From Alphaproteobacteria bacterium (GTDB lineage: Bacteria; Pseudomonadota; Alphaproteobacteria; Rhodobacterales; Rhodobacteraceae), in contig JAJRUE010000079.1 in NCBI GenBank assembly GCA_024277955.1, positions 1-14,760 on the forward strand: DNA of 14,760 bases, written 5' to 3'. Under the pieces are notes generated by a model. It did not search any database. It was not told where the DNA came from and saw only the letters and a list, made by a program, of their open reading frames with translations. Position 1 is the stretch's first letter. Each line of letters begins with the position of its first letter. Made by a program: the position numbers and the translations under genes. Below, piece after piece: positions 1 through 6,493 of the stretch.

Positions 1-1
1 C

Positions 2-112
2 CACAAGGACAGCCTGCTGGCCGAGTTTCGCGCCGCCGGGTTCGAGATCGAACACGAATGGCTGCCGGGCAAGGGCCTGGTCCTGTTCGCGGTGGCGCGC
101 AAACCGGGCTAG
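2..112 (+). CDS. C-terminal end of a probable class I SAM-dependent methyltransferase (partial)
   Basis: Only the last 36 codons are inside the window, ending in TAG; the 5' part lies off the left edge. The visible tail contains AGFEIEHEWLPGKG followed by LVLFAVARKPG. It resembles the closing beta-hairpin of Methyltransf_11-type SAM-dependent methyltransferases, where an AGF segment is followed by a W.PGKG turn and a final strand such as FVVARKP. The SAM-binding motifs are not in view, so the family call is by resemblance of the tail only, and the substrate cannot be named. The 241-base gap and the promoter candidate that follow suggest that it is not part of the rimP operon. Confidence 0.5.
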   Translation, partial: HKDSLLAEFRAAGFEIEHEWLPGKGLVLFAVARKPG

Positions 113-226
113 CCCACCATCCAAAACGCCCACCCCTCGGTCCGGGCGCGGCCCTCGTTTCATGGTGTGCCACGCTTGGCCCGGCCTTCCGAATCACCCG
201 CCCGCGCCCCCGCCGCCACTTACGCC

Positions 227-255
227 TTGCATCCCCTGCCCATCCAACCTATATC
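227..255 (+). promoter_or_regulatory. Candidate sigma70-type promoter for the rimP-nusA-infB operon
   Basis: A TTGCAT (-35) at 227-232 and TATATC (-10) at 250-255 are separated by exactly 17 bases. Transcription would start near 262 and give an untranslated leader of about 92 bases before rimP. It is the best match in the gap between the methyltransferase tail and rimP. The evidence is sequence match and position only; no start site is known. Confidence 0.45.
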
Positions 256-309
256 GCTTTCAACAGCGGCGCGTCGGCTTCCATCCCCGAGGCTCCACCG
301 GAAATCGTG

Positions 310-332
310 ACGGGCCGCGCGCCCGTTTTTTT
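310..332 (+). terminator. Intrinsic terminator hairpin in the rimP leader (possible attenuator)
   Basis: ACGGGC at 310-315 and GCCCGT at 321-326 form a perfect 6-bp GC-rich stem with loop CGCGC, followed by seven Ts at 326-332. This is a textbook Rho-independent terminator. It lies downstream of the candidate promoter and ends 21 bases before the rimP ATG, so it sits in the leader of the operon rather than just behind the upstream gene, whose stop is about 200 bases away. It could be a late terminator of the upstream gene, but its place suggests attenuation of an operon that encodes NusA. Confidence 0.75.
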
Positions 333-353
333 GTGCCCGAAAGGCAAACCCGA

Positions 354-926
354 ATGAATGACCTGATCGCCAAAGCAGCGATTGACCGGCGTCTGGCCGA
401 TATTGTTCGCCCCGTGATCGAAAGCATGGGGTTCGAACTGGTGCGCATCCGCCTGATGGGCGGCAAGACCAGCACGGTGCAGATCATGGCCGAACGCCCC
501 GAAGGCGGGATCGAGGTGGACGACTGCGCCGAGATCTCGATCGCGGTGGGCGCGGTTCTGGACGTGGAAGACCCGATTGACGAAAACTACACGCTGGAAG
601 TGTCCAGCCCCGGCATCGACCGCCCGCTGACCCGGCTCAAGGACTTTGAGGTCTGGCAGGGCTACGAGGCCAAGCTGGAAACCAGCGAGCTGATCGACGG
701 GCAGCGCCGTTTCAAGGGCATCCTGGCCGGCGTCGATGGCGACGAAGTGCTTGTGAACATCGACCAGGGCACCATCGGGCTCAAGTTCGACTGGCTGTCG
801 GACGCCAAGCTGATCCTGTCCGACGATCTGATCCGCGAGATGCTGCGCCAGCGCAAGGCCGCCGGCGTGATCGACGAAGAGAAATACGACGAAATAGAAA
901 CCGACCCCGGTTCTGAGGAGGACTGA
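354..926 (+). CDS. rimP: Ribosome maturation factor RimP
   Basis: RimP helps mature the 30S subunit in the cytoplasm. The 190-residue product has the usual length. An N-terminal alpha/beta domain (about residues 10-92) ends in the family signature LEVSSPGIDRPL at 81-92. An SH3-like C-terminal domain (about 95-160) follows, then an acidic tail. The frame is open back to 162, but that extension has no family likeness and runs through the promoter and terminator. The ATG at 354 has GAAAGG nine bases upstream and begins a normal RimP N terminus (MNDLIAKAAI). It is the first gene of the operon; its TGA lies four bases before nusA, so the two are probably translationally coupled. The order rimP-nusA is nearly universal in bacteria. 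Confidence 0.95.
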   Translation: MNDLIAKAAIDRRLADIVRPVIESMGFELVRIRLMGGKTSTVQIMAERPEGGIEVDDCAEISIAVGAVLDVEDPIDENYTLEVSSPGIDRPLTRLKDFEVWQGYEAKLETSELIDGQRRFKGILAGVDGDEVLVNIDQGTIGLKFDWLSDAKLILSDDLIREMLRQRKAAGVIDEEKYDEIETDPGSEED

Positions 927-930
927 AAAG

Positions 931-2562
931 ATGGCCATCACATCCGCAAACCAGCTGGAGCTGCTGCAAACCGCAGAGGCCGTTGCGCGCGAAAAGATGA
1001 TCGACCCGGCGCTGGTGATCGAGGCGATGGAAGAAAGCCTCGCCCGGGCCGCCAAGAGCCGCTACGGCGCCGAAATGGACATCCGCGTGTCGATCGACCG
1101 CAAGACCGGCAAGGCGACATTCACCCGCGTGCGCACCGTGGTCGCCGACGAAGACCTGGAAAACTACCAGGCCGAACTGACCGTCGAACAGGCGAAACAG
1201 TATCTGGACGACCCGAAAGTCGGCGACACCATCGTTGACGAAGTGCCCCCGGTCGAGATGGGCCGGATCGCCGCGCAATCGGCCAAGCAGGTGATCCTGC
1301 AGAAAATCCGCGAGGCCGAGCGTGATCGTCAATACGAGGAATTCAAGGATCGCGCCGGCACGATCATCAACGGCGTGGTCAAGCGCGAGGAATACGGCAA
1401 CGTCATCGTCGATGTGGGCACCGGCGAAGCGATCCTGCGCCGCAACGAAAAGATCGGCCGCGAAAGTTATCGCCCGAACGACCGCATCCGCTGCTACATC
1501 AAGGAAGTGCGCCGCGAACAGCGCGGCCCGCAGATCTTCCTGTCGCGCACCGCGCCGGAATTCATGGCCGAGCTGTTCAAGATGGAAGTGCCGGAGATTT
1601 ACGACGGCATCATCGAAATCAAGGCCGTCGCCCGCGACCCGGGCAGCCGGGCCAAGATCGCGGTGATCAGCTACGACAACTCGATCGACCCGGTGGGCGC
1701 CTGCGTCGGCATGCGCGGCAGCCGGGTGCAGGCGGTGGTGAACGAGTTGCAGGGCGAAAAGATCGACATCATCCCCTGGAACGACGACGCGCCCACCTTC
1801 CTGGTGAACGCGCTGCAACCGGCCGAGGTGACCAAGGTCGTGCTGGACGAAGACGCCGGCAAGATCGAAGTGGTGGTGCCCGACGAACAGCTTTCGCTGG
1901 CCATCGGCCGGCGCGGCCAGAACGTGCGCCTGGCCAGTCAGCTGACCGGTCTGGACATCGACATCCTCACCGAGGAAGAAGAAAGCAAGCGCCGCCAGGC
2001 CGAATTCGAAGAACGCACCAAGCTGTTCATGGACACCCTCGATCTGGACGAATTCTTTGCGCAACTCCTTGTCGCCGAAGGGTTTACCACGCTGGAAGAG
2101 GTCGCCTATGTCGATCCCGAAGAACTGGTGGTGATCGATGGCGTCGACGAAGACACCGCCGCCGAACTTCAGGCCCGCGCCCGCGACTACATCGATGCGC
2201 AGAACAAGAAGGCGCTGGAACATGCCCGCGAACTGGGTGCCGAAGACAGCCTGATCGCCTACGAAGGCCTGACCCCGCAGATGGTCGAAGCGCTGGCCGA
2301 GGACGGCGTCAAGACGCTCGAAGATTTCGCCACCTGCGCCGACTGGGAACTGGCCGGCGGCTGGACCACGGTCGACGGCGAGCGGGTCAAAGACGATGGT
2401 CTGCTGGAAAAATTCGACGTGTCGCTGGAAGAGGCGCAGAACCTGGTGATGACCGCGCGCATCCAGTTGGGCTGGGTCGATCCGGCGGATCTGGAAAAGG
2501 ACAACGAAGACGACGAAGACGCCGAGACCGGCGAAACCGCAGACGAAGGGGCCGGGGCCTGA
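931..2562 (+). CDS. nusA: Transcription termination/antitermination factor NusA
   Basis: NusA binds RNA polymerase and nascent RNA, promotes pausing and intrinsic termination, and joins antitermination complexes. The 543-residue product shows, in order: the polymerase-binding N-terminal domain (about 1-125), an S1 domain (about 142-206), KH1 with DPVGACVGMRGSRVQ at 253-267, KH2 with LAIGRRGQNVRLASQ at 323-337, and two C-terminal acidic-repeat (helix-hairpin-helix) domains at about 370-420 and 445-512. A very acidic tail ends the protein. The two repeats match the Gram-negative form; Bacillus NusA lacks them. GAGGAG at 915-920, inside the end of rimP, is the likely ribosome binding site for the ATG at 931. 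As NusA favours intrinsic termination, the terminator in the operon leader may serve for autoregulation; this is an inference. Confidence 0.97.
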   Translation: MAITSANQLELLQTAEAVAREKMIDPALVIEAMEESLARAAKSRYGAEMDIRVSIDRKTGKATFTRVRTVVADEDLENYQAELTVEQAKQYLDDPKVGDTIVDEVPPVEMGRIAAQSAKQVILQKIREAERDRQYEEFKDRAGTIINGVVKREEYGNVIVDVGTGEAILRRNEKIGRESYRPNDRIRCYIKEVRREQRGPQIFLSRTAPEFMAELFKMEVPEIYDGIIEIKAVARDPGSRAKIAVISYDNSIDPVGACVGMRGSRVQAVVNELQGEKIDIIPWNDDAPTFLVNALQPAEVTKVVLDEDAGKIEVVVPDEQLSLAIGRRGQNVRLASQLTGLDIDILTEEEESKRRQAEFEERTKLFMDTLDLDEFFAQLLVAEGFTTLEEVAYVDPEELVVIDGVDEDTAAELQARARDYIDAQNKKALEHARELGAEDSLIAYEGLTPQMVEALAEDGVKTLEDFATCADWELAGGWTTVDGERVKDDGLLEKFDVSLEEAQNLVMTARIQLGWVDPADLEKDNEDDEDAETGETADEGAGA

Positions 2563-2583
2563 TCGGGCCTCGACGGGGTGCGC

Positions 2584-3219
2584 GTGACACGCGGCGGCCA
2601 ACCCAAAAAGCGGGATGAACCCGAACGCCGGTGCATCGTCACCGGCGAGGTTCAGCCAAAAGGCGGGCTGATCCGCTTTGTGGTGGGGCCCGACGGCATG
2701 GTCGTGCCCGACATCCTGGGCAAGCTGCCGGGGCGTGGCATCTGGGTGTCGGCCAATCGCGCCGCGATCGAACAGGCCGCCAAAAAGGGTCTGTTCGCCC
2801 GCGCCGCCAAGGCCCCCGCCAAGGCGCCCGATGGCCTGGCCGACGAGGTGGAACGCCAGCTGGTCCGCCGGCTGGTAGACTTGGTGTCGCTGTCGCGCAA
2901 ATCCGGGGCGGCGGTGGCCGGTTTCGAGAAGGTGAAACGCTGGCTGGCCGACGGCCGCGCCAAGGTGCTTTTGCAGGCCTCCGATGGCTCTGAACGGGGC
3001 AAAGGCAAGCTTTGGACCCCTGAAGGCGGGCGGTTTTTCGGAACCCTCACGTCGTCAGAATTGGGTTTGGCATTCGGGCGGGAAAGTGTGATACATGGCG
3101 CGCTTGCGTCTGGTGGACTCACAACCCGTGTTGTAGAGGAAGCTACGCGGCTCGCGGGATTCCGTGAAAACGACGGTGGAAAGTCCGCCGGAAAGGTAAG
3201 ACGACCAGATGAGCGATAA
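2584..3219 (+). CDS. Fused YlxR (DUF448) and L7Ae-like RNA-binding protein
   Basis: The 211-residue product joins two domains that are separate neighbouring genes (ylxR and ylxQ/rplGA) in Bacillus. The N-terminal YlxR/DUF448 part has ERRCIVTGE, LIRFVVGPDG and KLPGRGIWVS within about the first 60 residues. The C-terminal part (about 90-190) has the L7Ae/L30e look, with VSLSRKSGAAVAGFEKVK and AKVLLQASDGS. Exact function is unknown; both folds bind RNA or nucleic acid, and the position between nusA and infB fits a role in transcription or translation. Two in-frame GTG codons are possible starts. The one at 2584 has GGGG five bases upstream; the one at 2578 has no room for a ribosome binding site and would add two residues. 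It follows nusA by 21 bases and overlaps infB by 11. Confidence 0.88.
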   Translation: MTRGGQPKKRDEPERRCIVTGEVQPKGGLIRFVVGPDGMVVPDILGKLPGRGIWVSANRAAIEQAAKKGLFARAAKAPAKAPDGLADEVERQLVRRLVDLVSLSRKSGAAVAGFEKVKRWLADGRAKVLLQASDGSERGKGKLWTPEGGRFFGTLTSSELGLAFGRESVIHGALASGGLTTRVVEEATRLAGFRENDGGKSAGKVRRPDER

Positions 3220-5698
3220 TGACGGCAAAAAGACACTCGGCCTTCGCAGCGGGCGTCCCGGGCAAGTAAAGCAAAGCTTTAGCCACGGGCGCACCAAGAA
3301 CGTTGTGGTAGAGACCAAGCGCAAACGCGTCGTCGTCCCCAAGGCCGGTGCGACGGGGGGCGCTGCGTCAAAAGGTGCGCCCAAGACGACGCCGGGCGGT
3401 GATCCGTCCAAGCGGCCTGCGGGCATTTCTGATGCGGTGATGGAGCGCCGGCTCAAGGCGTTGCGCGCGGCCAAGGCGCGCGAAGCCGAAGAAGCCCAGG
3501 CCCGCAAGGCCGAAGAAGAAAAGCGCGAACGCGACCGCCAGCGCCGGCGCGAAGAAGCCCTGGCCAAGGAACGCGAAGAACAGGAACGCCGTGAACGCGC
3601 GGCGGCCAAGGCGCAGGAAGCCGAAGCCAAGAAACGCGAAACCGAAGAATCGGCGCGCAAGGCGGCGGCTGCGGCCGACACCCCCGCGCCGGCCCCGGCC
3701 GCGCCCCGCAGCGCGCCGAAACCTTCGTCGGCGCCGCGCAAGACCGACCGCGAACCGCGCCGCGACACCAAGTCCAAGGGGATGCGCGACAGCGGCCGCC
3801 GGTCCGGCAAGCTGACGCTGAACCAGGCGCTTACCGGCGGCGAAGGCGGGCGGCAGCGTTCGCTCGCGGCGATGAAGCGCAAGCAGGAACGCGCCCGGCA
3901 AAAGGCCCTGGGCGGCGGCGAGCCGCGCGAAAAGGTGATCCGCGAAGTGCAGGTTCCCGAAACCATCGTGGTTCAGGAACTGGCCAACCGGATGGCCGAG
4001 CGCGTGGCCGACGTGGTCAAGGCGCTGATGCAAAACGGCATGATGGTCACCCAGAACCAGTCGATCGACGCCGACACCGCCGAGCTGATCGTCGAAGAGT
4101 TCGGCCACAAGATCGTGCGGGTGTCCGATTCCGATGTCGAGGACGTGATCCAGGGTGTCGAAGACAAGCCCGAAGACCTGAAACCGCGCCCGCCGGTGAT
4201 CACCGTGATGGGCCACGTCGACCACGGCAAGACCTCTCTGCTGGACGCGATCCGCAAGACCAGCGTGACCTCGGGCGAAGCCGGGGGCATCACCCAGCAC
4301 ATCGGCGCCTATCAGGTGACCACCGACGATGGCACCTTGCTGACCTTCCTGGATACGCCGGGCCACGCGGCCTTTACCTCGATGCGGGCCCGTGGCGCGC
4401 AGGTGACGGATATCGTGGTGCTGGTGGTTGCCGCCGACGATGCGGTGATGCCGCAGACGGTCGAAGCGATCAACCACGCCAAGGCCGCCGGGGTTCCGAT
4501 GATCGTGGCGATCAACAAGATCGACCGTCCCGGCGCCGACCCGGACAAGGTGCGCACCGATCTGCTGCAGCACGAGGTGATCGTTGAAAAGATGTCCGGC
4601 GACGTGCTGGACGTGGAAGTTTCCGCGATCAACGGCACCGGCCTGGATCAACTGCTTGAAGCGATCAGCCTGCAGGCCGAACTGCTTGACCTCAAGGCGA
4701 ACCCGGACCGGGCCGCCCAGGGCGCGGTGATCGAGGCCCAGCTTGACGTTGGCCGCGGCCCGGTGGCGACGGTGCTGGTGCAAAACGGCACCCTGCGTCA
4801 GGGCGACATCTTTGTGGTCGGCGAACAGTGGGGCAAGGTGCGCGCGCTGATCAACGACAAGGGCGACCGCGTGAAGGAAGCCGGGCCCTCGGTCCCGGTC
4901 GAGGTGCTGGGCCTGCACGGCACGCCCGAGGCCGGCGACGTTCTGAACGTTGTCGATACCGAAGCGCAGGCGCGCGAGATTGCCGAATACCGCCACGAAA
5001 AGGCCAAGGAAAAGCGCGCTGCGGCCGGTGCCGCCACATCGCTTGAACAGCTTATGGCCCAGGCCAAGGCCGACGAAAACGTCGCCGAGCTTCCGATCGT
5101 GGTGAAGGCGGACGTTCAGGGTTCTGCCGAGGCGATCGCGCAGGCGATGGAAAAGATCGGCAACGACGAAGTTCGGGTGCGGGTTCTGCATTCCGGCGTC
5201 GGCGCCATCACCGAAAGCGACATCGGCCTGGCCGAGGCGTCTGGCGCGCCGGTCATCGGCTTCAACGTGCGGGCCAACGCGACCGCGCGCAAGGTGGCCA
5301 ACCAGAAGGGTGTCGAGATCCGCTATTATTCGGTGATCTACGATCTGGTAGATGACGTGAAGGCCGCCGCTTCGGGGCTGCTGTCGGCGGAGGTGCGCGA
5401 AAACTTCATCGGCTACGCCGAGATCAAGGACGTGTTCAAGGTGTCCAACGTCGGCAAGGTCGCCGGTTGTCTGGTGACCGAAGGCGTGGCGCGGCGTTCG
5501 GCCGGCGTGCGTCTGCTGCGCGACAACGTGGTGATCCACGAGGGCACGCTGAAAACGCTCAAGCGCTTCAAGGACGAGGTCGCCGAGGTGCAGTCGGGCC
5601 AGGAATGCGGCATGGCCTTCGAGAATTACGACGACATCCGCAAGGGCGACGTGATCGAGATCTTCGAACGCGAAGAGGTCGAGCGCTCGCTCGAGTGA
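3209..5698 (+). CDS. infB: Translation initiation factor IF-2
   Basis: IF-2 is the GTPase that brings initiator fMet-tRNA to the 30S subunit and promotes subunit joining. The 829-residue product has a short N-terminal IF2-associated segment (LRSGRPGQVKQSFSHGRTK, near 12-30). A charged Lys/Arg/Glu/Ala helix region (about 75-150) and an Ala/Pro-rich linker follow. The GTPase domain has GHVDHGKT at 335-342, DTPGH at 382-386 and NKID at 436-439. Next are a beta-barrel domain, the C1 domain (from about 627, VVKADVQGSAEAIAQ) and the tRNA-binding C2 domain (about 730-829). All G motifs are intact. The ATG at 3209 lies inside the end of the YlxR-L7Ae gene, with GGAAAGG about a dozen bases upstream, so translation is probably coupled. 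It is the last gene of the operon and is followed by a strong terminator. Confidence 0.98.
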   Translation: MSDNDGKKTLGLRSGRPGQVKQSFSHGRTKNVVVETKRKRVVVPKAGATGGAASKGAPKTTPGGDPSKRPAGISDAVMERRLKALRAAKAREAEEAQARKAEEEKRERDRQRRREEALAKEREEQERRERAAAKAQEAEAKKRETEESARKAAAAADTPAPAPAAPRSAPKPSSAPRKTDREPRRDTKSKGMRDSGRRSGKLTLNQALTGGEGGRQRSLAAMKRKQERARQKALGGGEPREKVIREVQVPETIVVQELANRMAERVADVVKALMQNGMMVTQNQSIDADTAELIVEEFGHKIVRVSDSDVEDVIQGVEDKPEDLKPRPPVITVMGHVDHGKTSLLDAIRKTSVTSGEAGGITQHIGAYQVTTDDGTLLTFLDTPGHAAFTSMRARGAQVTDIVVLVVAADDAVMPQTVEAINHAKAAGVPMIVAINKIDRPGADPDKVRTDLLQHEVIVEKMSGDVLDVEVSAINGTGLDQLLEAISLQAELLDLKANPDRAAQGAVIEAQLDVGRGPVATVLVQNGTLRQGDIFVVGEQWGKVRALINDKGDRVKEAGPSVPVEVLGLHGTPEAGDVLNVVDTEAQAREIAEYRHEKAKEKRAAAGAATSLEQLMAQAKADENVAELPIVVKADVQGSAEAIAQAMEKIGNDEVRVRVLHSGVGAITESDIGLAEASGAPVIGFNVRANATARKVANQKGVEIRYYSVIYDLVDDVKAAASGLLSAEVRENFIGYAEIKDVFKVSNVGKVAGCLVTEGVARRSAGVRLLRDNVVIHEGTLKTLKRFKDEVAEVQSGQECGMAFENYDDIRKGDVIEIFEREEVERSLE

Positions 5699-5725
5699 CC
5701 GCGCGCAGGCACAGCCCGGAAAAGC

Positions 5726-5757
5726 GAAAAAGGAGCGACGTTGATCGCTCCTTTTTC
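5726..5757. terminator. Bidirectional intrinsic terminator between infB and the small convergent gene
   Basis: GAAAAAGGAGCGA at 5726-5738 pairs perfectly over 13 bp with TCGCTCCTTTTTC at 5745-5757 around the loop CGTTGA. The A-run on one arm and T-run on the other give a U-tract whichever strand is transcribed. It lies 27 bases after the infB stop and 24 bases past the stop of the minus-strand gene at 5782-5922, so it can end both transcripts. Confidence 0.93.
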
Positions 5758-5781
5758 ATGGTTTGCAGTGGTGGCTTTTGG

Positions 5782-5922
5782 TCAGGCGGCTGCCGAGGAT
5801 GTCACGGGAACGCCCTGAAAAACGCGGTCGCCAACGCGGACCACGATTTTCCCGTCATCCAGTCTGCGCACAAAGGTGCCCTGGACAAAGGTGCAGCTGC
5901 CAAGCAGAATCGTCTTGATCAT
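5782..5922 (-). CDS. Small conserved-looking protein, 46 residues, function unknown
   Basis: The minus-strand frame runs from ATG at 5922 to TGA at 5782. It encodes a 46-residue protein beginning MIKTILLGSCTFVQGTF, with DGKIVVRVGDRVFQG in the middle and ending VPVTSSAAA. Support for a real gene: GGGGGG lies about ten bases before the ATG, the composition is protein-like (alternating hydrophobic and charged residues suggesting a small beta-sheet), and a strong terminator facing this strand lies just beyond the stop. I believe similar short proteins occur in other Rhodobacteraceae, but that is memory and not checked. There is no signal peptide or obvious membrane segment, and one cysteine (Cys10). 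I saw no convincing promoter; it may be read from mutT, 172 bases upstream, or from an unseen promoter. Function cannot be assigned. Confidence 0.7.
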   Translation of the reverse strand: MIKTILLGSCTFVQGTFVRRLDDGKIVVRVGDRVFQGVPVTSSAAA

Positions 5923-6011
5923 TGAAACTTATCCCCCCAAGTTTCCAGTGCACGGATTTAGGCCGATTCGGTGAGAAAACGCCAGCAATTCCGATATTGT
6001 CCATCAAATGA

Positions 6012-6036
6012 GCACAATTTCGCCTATAGGTTGTGC
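6012..6036. repeat. Inverted repeat in the mutT to small-gene gap
   Basis: GCACAA at 6012-6017 and TTGTGC at 6031-6036 are inverted around a 13-base spacer that itself contains the palindrome CCTATAGG (6023-6030). The surrounding gap (5923-6094) is visibly richer in A+T than the genes around it. It could be an operator-like site or a promoter region for the small minus-strand gene, or chance. There is no T-run, so it is not a standard terminator for mutT. Confidence 0.3.
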
Positions 6037-6094
6037 CATATCCGGGTGTTTGGCAAGCTTTTCCGTAATTCCCGCAGAAAATCCGTCAGGAATC

Positions 6095-6493
6095 CTAAAG
6101 CCAGTCCCGCAGGATCGGGATCAGCGGCGAATCGGCTGGCGGCATCGGGTAGTCGCGCAACCGGTTGACCGGAACCCAGGTCAGGGTCTGCCCTTCGGCC
6201 CCGCGCACGATGCCTTTCCACTTGCGGCAGACGAAAAGCGGCATCAGCAGGTGAAAGTCGGGATAGGCATGGCTGGCAAAGGTCAGCGGCGCCAGGCAGC
6301 TTTCCCAGGTGTCTATCCCCAGCTCTTCGCGCAATTCGCGGATCAGCGCGGCTTCGGGGGTTTCGCCCGGCTCGACCTTGCCGCCGGGAAATTCCCACAG
6401 CCCGGCCATCTGTTGGCCCTCGGGGCGCTTGGCCAACAGAACCCTCCCATCCCGATCGACCAGCGCCGCCGCTGAAACCAGCACCACCTTCAT
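6095..6493 (-). CDS. mutT: MutT-family Nudix hydrolase, (deoxy)nucleoside triphosphate pyrophosphohydrolase
   Basis: The 132-residue product is the size of MutT, which hydrolyses 8-oxo-dGTP to the monophosphate and so keeps oxidised guanine out of DNA. The Nudix box is complete: GKVEPGE, seven residues, then REL.EELGI, matching Gx5Ex7REUxEExGU, with WEFPGG just before it as in MutT. The N-terminal strand VVLVSAAALVDRDGRVLLAKRP and the segment QQMAGLWEFPGG are typical of the MutT branch. The start ATG at 6493 overlaps the argJ stop (ATGA) and has no strong ribosome binding site of its own, so translation is probably coupled to argJ. It is the last gene of the parvulin-argJ-mutT unit; no clear terminator follows. 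Confidence 0.92.
   Translation of the reverse strand: MKVVLVSAAALVDRDGRVLLAKRPEGQQMAGLWEFPGGKVEPGETPEAALIRELREELGIDTWESCLAPLTFASHAYPDFHLLMPLFVCRKWKGIVRGAEGQTLTWVPVNRLRDYPMPPADSPLIPILRDWL

Noticed and set aside
162..353. Upstream extension of the rimP frame
   Set aside because: It crosses the promoter candidate and the terminator, and its Pro-rich translation is unlike any RimP N terminus.
3368..5539. Open frame of 723 codons on the minus strand
   Set aside because: It is antisense to infB, whose motifs are intact; low-complexity composition and no domain. It is a shadow frame, as is the similar one at 781-2601 opposite nusA.
5699..5925. Plus-strand frame running out of the end of infB
   Set aside because: It starts inside infB in another frame and reads through the terminator hairpin and antisense to the small gene; no ribosome binding site or domain.
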